46,240 nucleotides of DNA from Synechococcus sp. MU1617 (GTDB lineage: Bacteria; Cyanobacteriota; Cyanobacteriia; PCC-6307; Cyanobiaceae), in the NCBI RefSeq assembly GCF_020514235.1, contig NZ_VTLB01000007.1:1-46240 (forward strand), read 5' to 3'. The notes beneath the pieces were generated by a model, which saw nothing but the letters and a program-made list of their open reading frames with translations, was not told the origin of the DNA and did no database searches. Numbering within the stretch: position 1 is the stretch's first letter; each line of letters starts with the position of its first letter. Made by a program: the position numbers and the translations under genes. Below are positions 14,690-23,615 of this stretch, piece by piece.

Positions 14690-16752
14690 AACAGCGCTGG
14701 CGTTTCTGGGCTTCGGTTGCCCTGATCTGGGTGCTCTCCACTTTTGTGGATCGGCTTTGGTGGATGTTGCAGACCGGAGTCCCCGCCTGGGATCAGGCCG
14801 ACTACCTCAACAGCGCCATGGACCACGGCCGTGCCTTGGGCTTGTTGCCCGGTGGCGGTTGGCAGGGTTGGCAGGCGCTGCTGGATCTGTCACCGAAAAT
14901 TCCGCCCCTGGCCTCGCTGGTGAACGGCAGCGTGATGGCGCTGAGTGGCGATGCCCCGGAGCAAGCGGCCTGGAGCCTCAGCCTCTGGCACGGCCTGCTC
15001 CTGGTGGTGATGGCGGGCTGGGGGCGACGGCTGCAGGGGGATGGCCTGGCCCTGATTGCCTGCCTCTTGGCGGCATTGACGCCGGCCTTTCTGGATTTGC
15101 GCACGGATTACGTGCTGGAGATGGCCCTGGTGGCCAGTTGCAGCCTGGCTATCTGGCGTCTCGGGGTCTGGTGCGATCCCGAGAGCGGTGGCCGTTGGGG
15201 GCAGGCCTTGGGATGCACTGTGGCGGCATTGGCAGCGGTACTGGTGAAGCAAAGCGCCCTGTTGGTGCTTGTCCCCGCCGGTGTCTGGGCCGGAGCAATC
15301 GCGCTGCGGCGGGGCGGTCCCTGGTTGCGCCAGGCCCTGCTCTTACCCCTGCTCACGGCGGTACTGATTGGCCCCTGGTTGCGCCACAACTGGATCACCA
15401 GCCTGGGGGGCACCAACCGGGCCGTGTTCGAGTCGGCGGCCCGTGAAGGGGATCCCGGCGTGCTCAGCTTCGCCAGTTGGCTGTGGTATCCGCGCCTGTT
15501 GCCGGAGCAGCTCGGCAGCGTGCTGTTGGTGGTGGGGGTGTCGGGGCTGCTGCTTTGGTGCTGGCAGCGCCAGCAGCCTTCCACTGATCACGCCTGGTCC
15601 TGGCGCTGGCTCCTGATCAATCTGGTGGCGGCCTGGGTTCTTACCACCCTGAGTCCGAATAAAGGTGATCGCTACATCGCTCCCCTGCTCCCCTCCCTGT
15701 TGTTGCTGCTGGCCCGGGGGTGGTGGCAATGGGGCCATTGGTTGGAAGCCAGGCGTTCGAGGCTGGTGTGGCCCCTGTTCGGAGCGGGTCTGCTGGCCTG
15801 TGCTCCTGCGGGCTGGGCCCATCAGCTGCATCGTTTTGAAGACCGGCCCCGTGGCCCGGTGGAAGCGGTGGTGAAGGCTGCCGGCGGTGCAGACCCCAGC
15901 GCCCCTCCCGCCACCTTGATCGTGGTGCCCAGCACCTCCGATCTCAACCAGCACAATGTCAGCTTCTATGGCCGTCGCGACGGGGGGCAGACCGTTGGTC
16001 GGCAGCTGGGGGGCAGCCGCCAGGACCGTGAGCCTGTGCTGGCACGGACGGAATGGGTGGTGTTAGCGGAAGGGAATCAGGGATCGGTGCGCAAAGCGGC
16101 ACGACGGCTGGATCAAGCGGTGCGCAGCAGCGGTGTGTTCGAGCTGGTGAATCAGTTCGAGCGTCCCCGGGGGGGGAGTTATTCCCTCTGGCGCCGCCGC
16201 GCGACGCATCCGATTGCAGGCCCCTCCTTTGCGGAACGCTTCCCCGACCTCGCCGCTGGCCTGGCGGCAGGGCCGGTGGGGCTGGATCCGGTGTTCGCTG
16301 CGGTGGGGCAGGAGCACATGCTCGATGGCCATTTCAGCTATCGCGAGCCGGTGCGTTCTGAGGCCTTGGCGGCCTTGGCGCAGGATCCCGATGCTGTTCA
16401 ACCGCGTTGGACCCTTGCTCTGCTGGCGGTGCTGGAAAACCGCCCGGCGCAGGCAGCAGAGCAGTTCCAGGCTCTGCAACGGCTGTTGCCTGATAACCCC
16501 TGGCCAGCGGCTTACCGCAGTGTGGTCAGCTTGGCGGGTTGGAACCCCTGGCAGGCCGCCGCCGCTGCGGATGGGGCCAGCGTTTTGAATCCTGTGCTGG
16601 CGGCGCTTGGGGATCTCAGCGGCGTGCTGTCCGGAGCTGTTTGGCGCATCCCCGCCGCCATCACATCAGTTCCAGCGGCCGTCACTTCCGTGGAGGAGGC
16701 CCTGGAGCCCGCCTCCAATCAAGAGCAGGATCAGGAACAGGCTTCCAGCTGA
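14686..16752 (+). CDS. Large GT-C membrane glycosyltransferase-like protein with C-terminal soluble domain
   Basis: 688 aa. The first 400 residues hold about 11 helices and PMT/ArnT-like features: [11 protein letters not shown] near residue 35 in the first loop (acidic residue at the catalytic place) and [12 protein letters not shown] near 137. A soluble region follows residue 400, and 540-640 looks like short helical repeats ([32 protein letters not shown]), possibly TPR-like. It should use a polyprenyl-linked sugar. The GTG start overlaps the J-domain stop by 4 bp. The 3' end overlaps convergent ndhO by 22 bp. It is a further member of the envelope GT-C set, but outside the main cluster. 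Confidence 0.75.
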   Translation: MKQRWRFWASVALIWVLSTFVDRLWWMLQTGVPAWDQADYLNSAMDHGRALGLLPGGGWQGWQALLDLSPKIPPLASLVNGSVMALSGDAPEQAAWSLSLWHGLLLVVMAGWGRRLQGDGLALIACLLAALTPAFLDLRTDYVLEMALVASCSLAIWRLGVWCDPESGGRWGQALGCTVAALAAVLVKQSALLVLVPAGVWAGAIALRRGGPWLRQALLLPLLTAVLIGPWLRHNWITSLGGTNRAVFESAAREGDPGVLSFASWLWYPRLLPEQLGSVLLVVGVSGLLLWCWQRQQPSTDHAWSWRWLLINLVAAWVLTTLSPNKGDRYIAPLLPSLLLLLARGWWQWGHWLEARRSRLVWPLFGAGLLACAPAGWAHQLHRFEDRPRGPVEAVVKAAGGADPSAPPATLIVVPSTSDLNQHNVSFYGRRDGGQTVGRQLGGSRQDREPVLARTEWVVLAEGNQGSVRKAARRLDQAVRSSGVFELVNQFERPRGGSYSLWRRRATHPIAGPSFAERFPDLAAGLAAGPVGLDPVFAAVGQEHMLDGHFSYREPVRSEALAALAQDPDAVQPRWTLALLAVLENRPAQAAEQFQALQRLLPDNPWPAAYRSVVSLAGWNPWQAAAAADGASVLNPVLAALGDLSGVLSGAVWRIPAAITSVPAAVTSVEEALEPASNQEQDQEQASS

Positions 16753-16985
16753 TCCATCCGCAGCCACACATCGGGCACTGGACGGTTCCAGCGCACCTGG
16801 CCGTAGTCCCCTTTCACCACCAGCAGCTCTCCGGGGCCTTCGAAGATGTAGGCGGGGGCCGTGGGGTCGCTGGCAGAGGCCTCAAGGCTGGCGCTGTAGG
16901 CGGCCTTGTTTACCTTGACCAAAGCACCTTTGCGCAGCGCAGCAGGCTTGGCCTTGGCGGGGGCAGCGGCGTCGGATTCGGCCAT
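16731..16985 (-). CDS. ndhO: NAD(P)H-quinone oxidoreductase subunit O
   Basis: 84 aa. The block from [15 protein letters not shown] through [10 protein letters not shown] and [19 protein letters not shown] is the NdhO family. NdhO is a small cyanobacterial and chloroplast subunit on the stromal side of thylakoid NDH-1, the complex of cyclic electron flow, respiration and CO2 uptake. The first 12 or so residues are an Ala/Lys-rich linker. The frame is open further upstream, but that part is antisense to the divergent gene; the ATG at 16985 gives the normal family length. Confidence 0.93.
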   Translation of the reverse strand: MAESDAAAPAKAKPAALRKGALVKVNKAAYSASLEASASDPTAPAYIFEGPGELLVVKGDYGQVRWNRPVPDVWLRMDQLEACS

Positions 16986-17066
16986 GGCAGGGGAAGGTGA
17001 TGGCACCAGGCTAAAACCAATCGCCCACAAACCCCTTAGCCTCCCAGCCGCACCACCACCGCTTTC

Positions 17067-17996
17067 ATGCGTCTGCTGCTGTTTGGCTGCACTGGTTTTG
17101 TTGGCCGTGAGCTCCTGCCGCTCCTGCTTCAGGCAGGGCATCAGCTCACGGTGGTCAGCCGCCGGTTGGCCCGTGGCTATGACGCTGAACGGGCGGATGG
17201 GCGATTGACCTGGATGCAGTTCGACCCTGCCAGCAGCAGCACCTGGGCCGACGCCGGGTTGTTGGATGCCCTCAACCAGGCCGATGCGGTGGTCAACCTG
17301 GCGGGCGAACCGATTGCCGAAAAACGTTGGAGCCCGACCCACCGGCAGCTGCTTGAAACCAGTCGTCTGGAGACGACCTCTCAGCTGGTGAAGGCGATTA
17401 AGGCTTGTGCAACGCCACCGAAGTTGCTGGTGAATGCCTCGGCGATTGGCTTCTACGGATCCAGCCTGGACCAGCGTTTTCTCGAATCGAGCGACCCGGG
17501 CGACGACTTCCTTGCGAGCTTGTGTCAGCGCTGGGAAGCGGCGGCTGAGGCGGTGCCTTCAGCGGTTCGGCAGGTGACCTTGCGCATCGGCATTGTTCTG
17601 GCCGCCGACGGCGGCGCACTCGGAAAAATGCTTCCGATTTTCCGCACAGGGTTTGGCGGTCCGATCGGCAGTGGCCGGCAGTGGATGAGTTGGATCCACC
17701 GCAGTGACCTCTGCGCTCTGATCCTTCAATCCCTCACGGACGAGAGCTGGAGTGGCGTGATCAATGCCGTTGCTCCCGAGCCGGTGTCCATGACGGCCTT
17801 CTGCAAGCAGTTGGGTCGCAGCCTGGGACGCCCCAGCCTGCTGCCGGTCCCTGGACCTGTGCTCCAGGTGCTTCTGGGGGATGGCGCCAAGGTGGTGCTG
17901 GAGGGTCAGCAGGTTGCTTCGGAGCGGCTTGATGCTCTGAACTTCAGCTTCCGCTACCCCGATTTGGCTTCAGCACTCGCCGCTGCCACCAGCTGA
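17067..17996 (+). CDS. TIGR01777 family epimerase-like SDR protein (YfcH/SDR39U1 type)
   Basis: 309 aa. The N-terminal Rossmann motif GCTGFVGRELL (residues 7-17) binds NAD(P). NLAGEPIAEKRWS near 79 and ASAIGFYG near 124, with a tyrosine in the catalytic region, are typical of TIGR01777. The tail, about 245-305, is the DUF1731 domain (GVINAVAPEPVS, LGRPSLLPVPGPVL). Substrate unknown; plant relatives affect plastid division or metabolism. Divergent from ndhO, and its last 53 bp overlap the convergent small membrane protein. Confidence 0.88.
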   Translation: MRLLLFGCTGFVGRELLPLLLQAGHQLTVVSRRLARGYDAERADGRLTWMQFDPASSSTWADAGLLDALNQADAVVNLAGEPIAEKRWSPTHRQLLETSRLETTSQLVKAIKACATPPKLLVNASAIGFYGSSLDQRFLESSDPGDDFLASLCQRWEAAAEAVPSAVRQVTLRIGIVLAADGGALGKMLPIFRTGFGGPIGSGRQWMSWIHRSDLCALILQSLTDESWSGVINAVAPEPVSMTAFCKQLGRSLGRPSLLPVPGPVLQVLLGDGAKVVLEGQQVASERLDALNFSFRYPDLASALAAATS

Positions 17997-18216
17997 AGAT
18001 GCCGCTCACCAGGGCGGCCATGATCAGGAGGCTGATGGCTGGAGCGAACAGGGGTTGCCACAACACCTGAACCTGGTCCATCAGCCAGTCATCGCCTTGG
18101 CCTTGTCTGACCACGGCAACGGCGAAGACCCCTGCTCCGATAAACACCAGCAGCACATTCACCATCAGCAGGCGGTCGAGCCAGCGTTTCCAGGCCGGTT
18201 CTGACGGGGCACTCAT
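17944..18216 (-). CDS. Small two-helix membrane protein, hypothetical
   Basis: 90 aa with helices at about 18-37 (MVNVLLVFIGAGVFAVAVV) and 57-77 (ISLLIMAALVSGIFSWW), short basic ends. I do not recognise a function. Its ATG overlaps the stop of the LpxB-related gene in ATGA, so translation is probably coupled and the two may work together at the membrane. The 3' end overlaps the SDR gene by 53 bp. Confidence 0.75.
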   Translation of the reverse strand: MSAPSEPAWKRWLDRLLMVNVLLVFIGAGVFAVAVVRQGQGDDWLMDQVQVLWQPLFAPAISLLIMAALVSGIFSWWQRRVLKPNRGSGS

Positions 18217-19382
18217 GGAAGCAGTGCGCAAATGGCTGCCGCCATTCTCGGGCCTCCACCCGCTTCTCCGAGGCGTCGTTTGGCTTCCACTTGGCATTGC
18301 TGTTGCAAGCCAGGATCCCTTCGCGCACGATCCAGCAGAGCCATGGCCAGCTCCGCTGTGGCCTTCAAGGCCTCACGGCTGCCACTCTCTCCGGGGGCGC
18401 AGAACACTGTGGGGCCCAGCAGGCGCCGTTGGGCTTCAGCGAATGCTGCTGTGAATTGAGGCCCCTGGCCCGGCACCTGCAGCACCGGTTTGGCCAGCCC
18501 CACGGCCTGCTCGATGGCGGTACCCGCCATGCCGATCACCAAGTCGCTGTGCTGCAGCACGGCACTGAAGCTCCCGCGGCAAACGTTGATCGCCCGGGCA
18601 CCCTCACGTTTCAGCACTCCGCTCTCCAAATGCCAACCGCATCGTTCGCTGAGCCGCTGCAAGTTGTCGTCATCGAGGCTGGGCACCAAGGCCAAATCCA
18701 CGTTGCAGTGAACTGTGCGGGGCAGCAGCTCGATCAGCAGCAGCAGCAGTTGCAGGTTCTGCTCCAGTTCCGGGCGGCGGCTGCCGGGCAACAGAGCGAT
18801 GCGTGCCGTGCTGGTGGGCGGGGGGAGTGCCGCTGTTAGCACCGAATCCATGAAGGGATTGCCCAGGAAGGTCACCCGCCTTTGTAGTTGCCTGCTGAGG
18901 TCCTCGGCGGTGCGTTGATCGCGGCTGTAAAGCGCTTTGAACCGGCGACTTTTCAGCAGAGTGGCGCAGGGCCAGGGCAGGCGCAGCGTCCCTTCGTAGT
19001 GACTGGAGTAGGCGACCAGGTACGTCGCCACTGGGCGGTGGCTGAGCCATGCCGCGATCACGGGGATCACATCCCCCACCACCAGGATCAGATCAAAGTG
19101 ATGCCGGTTGCGGATCAGACGGATCAGGCGTCTGAGCAGATACAGCACTTGCCCCTGGACAATCTCGGTGAGGCGACCGCGAAGACTGGTGTAGCCAATG
19201 CCGCCGGTGCTGAATTCATGGCTGCGTCCCAGCAGCCGCACTCCGGCGTTGCGATAGGGGCTGCCAAGCCCAGCGAGGGGTAGTGCCTGCACGCTGTGCC
19301 CTTTCTGCTGCAGCTCCTGGGCCAGCAGCGCGCCTGACTGGTCTTCGCCGTGGCCATTGCTGAGTAGCAGGATGCGTGCCAT
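18213..19382 (-). CDS. Lipid-A-disaccharide synthase-related protein (TIGR03492 type)
   Basis: 389 aa. It opens with ILLLSNGHGEDQSG, the TIGR03492 signature, and has ALLPGSRRPELEQNL near 205 and GMAGTAIEQAVGLAKPVLQVPGQGPQF near 285-310, both like the donor-binding half of LpxB/MurG GT-B enzymes. It is a paralogue family of LpxB found in cyanobacteria and may move a sugar to a lipid; the true reaction is not known. I chose the ATG at 19382 (MARILLLS) over an in-frame start 21 bp upstream. A 14-bp palindrome lies 30 bp before the start. Confidence 0.82.
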   Translation of the reverse strand: MARILLLSNGHGEDQSGALLAQELQQKGHSVQALPLAGLGSPYRNAGVRLLGRSHEFSTGGIGYTSLRGRLTEIVQGQVLYLLRRLIRLIRNRHHFDLILVVGDVIPVIAAWLSHRPVATYLVAYSSHYEGTLRLPWPCATLLKSRRFKALYSRDQRTAEDLSRQLQRRVTFLGNPFMDSVLTAALPPPTSTARIALLPGSRRPELEQNLQLLLLLIELLPRTVHCNVDLALVPSLDDDNLQRLSERCGWHLESGVLKREGARAINVCRGSFSAVLQHSDLVIGMAGTAIEQAVGLAKPVLQVPGQGPQFTAAFAEAQRRLLGPTVFCAPGESGSREALKATAELAMALLDRARRDPGLQQQCQVEAKRRLGEAGGGPRMAAAICALLP

Positions 19383-19411
19383 CGCCGGGGTGCTCTTCAC
19401 CACATCCAGGT

Positions 19412-19425
19412 GTTCGGATCCGAAC
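19412..19425. promoter_or_regulatory. 14-bp perfect palindrome upstream of the LpxB-related gene
   Basis: GTTCGGATCCGAAC is fully self-complementary and is followed by a second GATCCGA, in an otherwise plain 143-bp gap (19383-19525). It could be an operator for the LpxB-related gene. I see no gene in the gap. Confidence 0.35.
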
Positions 19426-19525
19426 GATCCGATGGAGGCCGCACGCGAACCTGGGACGGCAGGCGGTTGATGGTCCAGGTGGCTGTCATGCAGGGTCTGT
19501 CAGGCAGGCAGAGCGTCCGTTGTGA

Positions 19526-19945
19526 TCACAGCTCAAGCCAGGCTTTCACTTTTTCGAGGGCTTTCCAGCCGGGTTTGCGCTCGAGCCCGTCGGCGATCGA
19601 GGCCTTGAGTTCACTGGACACCTCTGGGGCCAGGGCCATCACCTGCTGCACCACCTGGATGTGGTCGCGCACGCCCTTGGATTGGGTCTCCAGCAACGCC
19701 AGGCTCAGATTGATCCTTGCTTGGGGGTCCTGGCCGTTGAGTTTCACGGCGAAACGTGCCGATCGCAGCGCCTCCTCCGCCTGGTCGCAAAGCAGCTGCA
19801 GCCAGGCCAGGCAGGTCCAGCCAGCTGATTGGCGGGGAGCTGCTTCAACGATGCGGGCGAAATCAGGCAGAACCTCTTCGGCCGCGGCGCCGGCCTGATA
19901 GCGGGCCATGGCCTGTTCAAACAGGCTGTCCTGGGAAGTCTCCAT
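19526..19945 (-). CDS. TPR-repeat protein, hypothetical
   Basis: 139 aa, mostly amphipathic helices with TPR-like spacing: SAGWTCLAWLQLLCDQAEEALRSA at about 40-65 and ARINLSLALLE near 76-86. No signal peptide is seen, so it is probably a cytosolic scaffold. The ATG at 19945 is preferred over a TTG just before it. It lies 49 bp after sufA on the same strand and may share its mRNA, but no link to Fe-S assembly can be seen in the protein. Confidence 0.8.
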   Translation of the reverse strand: METSQDSLFEQAMARYQAGAAAEEVLPDFARIVEAAPRQSAGWTCLAWLQLLCDQAEEALRSARFAVKLNGQDPQARINLSLALLETQSKGVRDHIQVVQQVMALAPEVSSELKASIADGLERKPGWKALEKVKAWLEL

Positions 19946-19994
19946 CAACAGGGAGAGGGCAGTGATCTCCCCTCAGATTCCCACGCGGCTTCGC

Positions 19995-20387
19995 TCATAC
20001 GGCGAAGGAACTGCCGCAGCCACAGGTCTGGCTGGCGTTGGGGTTGGTGAAGTTGAAGCCACCACCGATCAGGGCAGTGCTGAAGTCCAGCTGCATTCCG
20101 TAGATGTACAGCAGGCTTTTCGGATCACAGATCACCCGGAAGTTCTGGCCATCAGCGGCCACGTATTCGTAGGTCTCGTCGTCGTCGAGGGTGTCTGAGG
20201 CGGGCACGAAATCCATCGTGTAACTCATGCCACTGCAGCCCCCGGAGCGGACCCCGACGCGCAGCACTTGGTTCTCACCCTGTTCGCCACACAACTTCGC
20301 CAGCTGCTGCATCGCCGGTTCAGTGATCAGGATGCCCTTGCCGTCTTTGGCGGTATGGGCCGGCGCGGTATCGGGGGTGGAAGTCAT
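19995..20387 (-). CDS. sufA: A-type iron-sulfur cluster carrier/assembly protein
   Basis: 130 aa. The three ligands of the HesB/IscA/SufA fold are present: C51 in RSGGCSG and C122/C124 in TCGCGSSF. The protein holds or passes Fe-S clusters or iron in the cytosol, important for photosystem I and ferredoxins. The first 17 residues are a loose Thr/Ala-rich lead. SufA versus IscA cannot be told apart from sequence alone. Divergent from zds, with a perfect inverted repeat in the 70 bp between. Confidence 0.9.
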   Translation of the reverse strand: MTSTPDTAPAHTAKDGKGILITEPAMQQLAKLCGEQGENQVLRVGVRSGGCSGMSYTMDFVPASDTLDDDETYEYVAADGQNFRVICDPKSLLYIYGMQLDFSTALIGGGFNFTNPNASQTCGCGSSFAV

Positions 20388-20410
20388 GGTCGACGCAGGC
20401 TCGTGCTCTC

Positions 20411-20436
20411 ACTCTATGAACGCTCGTACATAGAGT
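20411..20436. promoter_or_regulatory. Inverted repeat between sufA and zds
   Basis: ACTCTATG and CATAGAGT form a perfect 8-bp repeat with a 10-nt spacer, central in the 70-bp divergent gap. It does not fit the SufR consensus CAAC-N6-GTTG. It could be an operator serving both genes. Confidence 0.4.
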
Positions 20437-20457
20437 CGCCTTAGTTGTCCAGATCTT

Positions 20458-21924
20458 GTGCGGGTCGCGATCGTTGGTTCCGGCCTCGCCGGCCTCTCCG
20501 CTGCAGTTGACCTCGTGGATGCAGGCCATGAGGTGAATCTCTACGAAGCCCGCCCCTTCATGGGCGGCAAGGTGGGCAGCTGGGTGGATGAGGGCGGTAA
20601 CCACATCGAGATGGGGTTGCACGTCTTCTTTTTCAACTACGCCAACCTCTTTGCCCTGATGCGCAAGGTGGGAGCGTTCGAGAACCTTCTGCCGAAGCAG
20701 CACACGCACCTGTTCGTGAACAAGGGGGGTGATCTGCGGGAGCTGGATTTCCGCTTCCCCATCGGTGCACCTTTCAACGGCCTCAAGGCGTTCTTCACCA
20801 CACCGCAGCTCAGCTGGATCGACAAGCTGCGCAATGCCCTGGCCTTAGGTACCAGTCCGATCGTGCGGGGTCTGGTGGATTACGAGGGGGCGATGCGTAC
20901 CATCCGAGCCCTTGACTCCGTCAGTTTCCAGGACTGGTTTGTGGGCCATGGCGGCAGCCCCGAAAGCATCCGGCGGATGTGGAATCCAATTGCCTATGCC
21001 CTGGGCTTCATCGACTGCGAGGCCATCTCCGCCCGCTGCATGCTCACCATCTTCATGATGTTTGCGGCCAAGACGGAAGCCTCCAAGCTCAATCTGCTGA
21101 AGGGATCACCCCATCGCTGGCTGACGGGTCCGATCTTCGACTACATCCAGCAGCGTGGAGGCAAGTTGCATCTGCGTCACCGGGTGAAGCAGGTGGACTA
21201 CAGCGAGGGTGAATCCCCAGAGATCACAGGCCTGCAGCTGGGAACGCCCGAAGGAGACATCCGTGTTGAGGCTGACGCCTACCTGGCCGCCTGTGATGTT
21301 CCCGGGATTCAGAAACTGCTGCCCGAGGCCTGGAACCGTTACCCCCAGTTCAAGGCGATTCATCAGTTGGAGGCCGTGCCCGTGGCCACCGTTCAGCTCC
21401 GCTACGACGGCTGGGTGACTGAGCTGGGCGATGCCCAGGAAGCCCAGCGCCGGGATGTGGCAACACCCACGGGGCTCAACAACTTGCTGTACACGGCTGA
21501 TGCCGATTTCAGCTGTTTTGCCGATTTGGCCCTGGCCAGCCCGGAGGATTACCGCAAGGAGGGAGAAGGCTCCCTGCTCCAATGCGTGCTCACTCCAGGT
21601 GATCCCTGGATTCCCAAGTCGGTGGATGAGATCGTGGCCCACACCGACCGCCAGGTGCGCGAACTGTTCCCCTCGGCTCGCAACCTCAAGCTCACCTGGA
21701 GCAACGTGGTGAAACTGGCTCAGTCGTTGTACAGAGAAGCCCCGGGCATGGAGCCCTACCGCCCGGAGCAGCGCACGCCGATCCGTAATTTCTTCCTGGC
21801 CGGCAGCTATACCCGCCAGGACTACATCGATTCGATGGAGGGGGCCACGATGAGCGGTCATCTGGCAGCGGCTGCCATCCTCGATCAGCCTGCGAAGCTG
21901 GCGACCAACGCGGCGGTGGCCTGA
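20458..21924 (+). CDS. zds: Zeta-carotene desaturase
   Basis: 488 aa, normal for the plant/cyanobacterial CrtQ (Zds) type. The FAD-binding [10 protein letters not shown] is at residues 7-16, with the E of [12 protein letters not shown] near 30-38. GLHVFFFNY near 53 and [16 protein letters not shown] near 450-465 are carotene-desaturase signatures; the bulk resembles Zds rather than phytoene desaturase. It converts zeta-carotene to lycopene via neurosporene at the membrane. The GTG start gives MRVAIVGSG, the expected N-terminus. The stop overlaps the next ATG (TGATG), so the SRPBCC gene is translated with it. Confidence 0.93.
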   Translation: MRVAIVGSGLAGLSAAVDLVDAGHEVNLYEARPFMGGKVGSWVDEGGNHIEMGLHVFFFNYANLFALMRKVGAFENLLPKQHTHLFVNKGGDLRELDFRFPIGAPFNGLKAFFTTPQLSWIDKLRNALALGTSPIVRGLVDYEGAMRTIRALDSVSFQDWFVGHGGSPESIRRMWNPIAYALGFIDCEAISARCMLTIFMMFAAKTEASKLNLLKGSPHRWLTGPIFDYIQQRGGKLHLRHRVKQVDYSEGESPEITGLQLGTPEGDIRVEADAYLAACDVPGIQKLLPEAWNRYPQFKAIHQLEAVPVATVQLRYDGWVTELGDAQEAQRRDVATPTGLNNLLYTADADFSCFADLALASPEDYRKEGEGSLLQCVLTPGDPWIPKSVDEIVAHTDRQVRELFPSARNLKLTWSNVVKLAQSLYREAPGMEPYRPEQRTPIRNFFLAGSYTRQDYIDSMEGATMSGHLAAAAILDQPAKLATNAAVA

Positions 21925-22361
21925 TGGGACGCTGGCTCGAACACACGGTCACCTCCGAGGTGCAGGCACCGGCCGCCAAGGTCTGGGAGGTCTGGAGTGA
22001 TCTCGAAGCGATGCCCCGTTGGATGCGATGGATTGAATCGGTTAAGCCCCTGGAGGATCCCGATCTCACCGATTGGACCTTGGCGGCCCAGGGCTTCCGC
22101 TTCAGTTGGAAAGCCCGAATCACGCAGCGGGTCGAAGCCCAGCAATTGCACTGGGAATCGGTGGGGGGGCTGCCCACCAAAGGGGCTGTGCGCTTCTACC
22201 CCGAAGCCAATGACCGCACTGTGGTCAAGCTGAGTGTGACCTACGAATTGCCTGGGGTCTTGGCACCGCTCATGGAACCCAGCATCCTGGGGGGCATCGT
22301 GACCAAGGAGCTCCAGGCGAACCTTGACCGTTTCCGTGACCTGGTGGAAGCAGGCGGCTGA
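21924..22361 (+). CDS. SRPBCC (START-like) family protein
   Basis: 145 aa. VTSEVQAPAAKVWEVWSDLEAMPRWMRWIESV is the typical N-terminal part of coenzyme-Q-binding/polyketide-cyclase-like proteins, and the rest fits one helix-grip domain with a hydrophobic pocket. It overlaps zds by one base, which in context suggests carotenoid or other lipid binding (inference); this gene pair is common in cyanobacteria. No catalytic residues can be named. Confidence 0.85.
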   Translation: MGRWLEHTVTSEVQAPAAKVWEVWSDLEAMPRWMRWIESVKPLEDPDLTDWTLAAQGFRFSWKARITQRVEAQQLHWESVGGLPTKGAVRFYPEANDRTVVKLSVTYELPGVLAPLMEPSILGGIVTKELQANLDRFRDLVEAGG

Positions 22362-22842
22362 GCGCTGGCTTGCCCCTGTTGCCGTGTTGGTGGTCGTTGG
22401 TGGCTGTGGCGGTGAAACGCCAACGGCCACGGTGCTGCCACCGGTTCCAGTGAAACCTGCGCCGCTGCCGGAAACCTCAGCGCCGGCGGCTCCACCGATT
22501 GGCCTCACCCCTCTGCCTTCGGCTGAGGATGTGCAGCAGGCCGCCCCCGGCGGACGGGCGGATCCCTTTGGCCCTCTGGTTGTTGTGGAGGCTGCGGATG
22601 CTCAGGACCCCACGACCGGCCTCACCCTGACGGGGGTTCTGCTGGTGGGAGACCAGAAACGAGCCATGGTGACCACCCCCACCGGTAGCGGTGTGATCTG
22701 TATGGGCTCCGATGGCCGCTGCGGCGAGGATGCTCCGGTGCTGCTTCCGACCGGATGGTCGGTGCTCAGCATCGATGTGGCGCGCGGTTGCATTCGCCTG
22801 GCGCTGAACGATGAGCCTCAGGATCCCTTCTGCATCGCCTGA
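22336..22842 (+). CDS. Putative lipoprotein, hypothetical
   Basis: About 168 aa. A short basic start (TWWKQAAERW), a hydrophobic stretch and VVGGC form a likely lipobox with acylated Cys near residue 24. A Pro/Ala-rich linker follows to about 70. The folded part begins at ADPFGPL and contains three Cys (VICMG, GRCGED, GCIRLAL) plus a Cys close to the end. The DPF plus LTGVLLVGDQ pattern is a little like PilP-type pilus proteins, but I would not assign it. The start is uncertain: GTG 22336 is chosen, TTG 22324 is possible. It overlaps the SRPBCC gene and, by 25 bp, convergent hemD. Confidence 0.6.
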   Translation: MTWWKQAAERWLAPVAVLVVVGGCGGETPTATVLPPVPVKPAPLPETSAPAAPPIGLTPLPSAEDVQQAAPGGRADPFGPLVVVEAADAQDPTTGLTLTGVLLVGDQKRAMVTTPTGSGVICMGSDGRCGEDAPVLLPTGWSVLSIDVARGCIRLALNDEPQDPFCIA

Positions 22843-23615
22843 GCGCAGGCTGCGGCTAACCCTTCGAGATCGTGGGGGTTGGCCTCAGCATCCATCCGGC
22901 CGAAGCATTGGAGGCAGCTGCGGCTGGTCTGGGGCCCGATCGAAATCACCTTCACCCCCTCCAACCGTTCAGCCCAGCCAGCGCCGAAGCGTTGCTCCAG
23001 CAGTTGCGCGGTGTGCTCCGCTGTCTTGCCGCTGCTGAAGGCGATGGCATCGACCCTGCCCTCCTGTAGCGCTACTGCTGTTGGCTCCGGCATCGCGGCG
23101 GGGCAGCCGGACTCGTAGGCCGCCACTTCCACCACCCTCACACCGGCCTCACCGAAGGCGTCCGCCAGCAGGGTGCGACCACCGCTTTGAACCCGTGGCA
23201 AAAGCATCTTGAGGCCCCAGCCCGAGACTGGGAAGTGATCGATCAAGCTGTCGGCCACGAAGCTCGGGGGCACGAAATCTGCAGCTGCCCCAAGGTCGTC
23301 CAGCACCTGCGCTGTTTTGCGACCCACCGCCGCAATCTTGAGGCTGGCGGGGCGTCGGGCTAAGCAACGGCCGAGGCGCTGCAGCCGCTGCTCCACGGCT
23401 TGCACACCATTGGCGCTGGAGAACACCAGCCAGTGAAAGCTCTCCAAGTCCTCGAGGGCATCATCTAGGGGCCCCCAGTGGTCGGGTGGTCCGATGACCA
23501 GGGCTGGAAGGTCCAGCACCGTTGCTCCACGCTCTTCCAGCAGCTGTCTCGCGGCCCCCTGCTGGTCGGCCGCGCGGGTGACGATCACCGTTCGGCTCTG
23601 CAAGGGATGGCTCAA
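22818..23615 (-). CDS. hemD: Uroporphyrinogen-III synthase
   Basis: 265 aa, one HemD domain of two lobes. Marks are VIVTRAADQQGA near residue 9, VFSSANGVQAV near 64, AVGRKTAQ near 96, AFSSGKTAEH near 190 and SIGPQTSRSC near 226. It closes hydroxymethylbilane into uroporphyrinogen III for chlorophyll, haem, bilins and B12. Start is the TTG at 23615, overlapping the stop of the upstream glycosyltransferase in TTGA, so translation is probably coupled. Confidence 0.92.
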   Translation of the reverse strand: MSHPLQSRTVIVTRAADQQGAARQLLEERGATVLDLPALVIGPPDHWGPLDDALEDLESFHWLVFSSANGVQAVEQRLQRLGRCLARRPASLKIAAVGRKTAQVLDDLGAAADFVPPSFVADSLIDHFPVSGWGLKMLLPRVQSGGRTLLADAFGEAGVRVVEVAAYESGCPAAMPEPTAVALQEGRVDAIAFSSGKTAEHTAQLLEQRFGAGWAERLEGVKVISIGPQTSRSCLQCFGRMDAEANPHDLEGLAAACAQAMQKGS

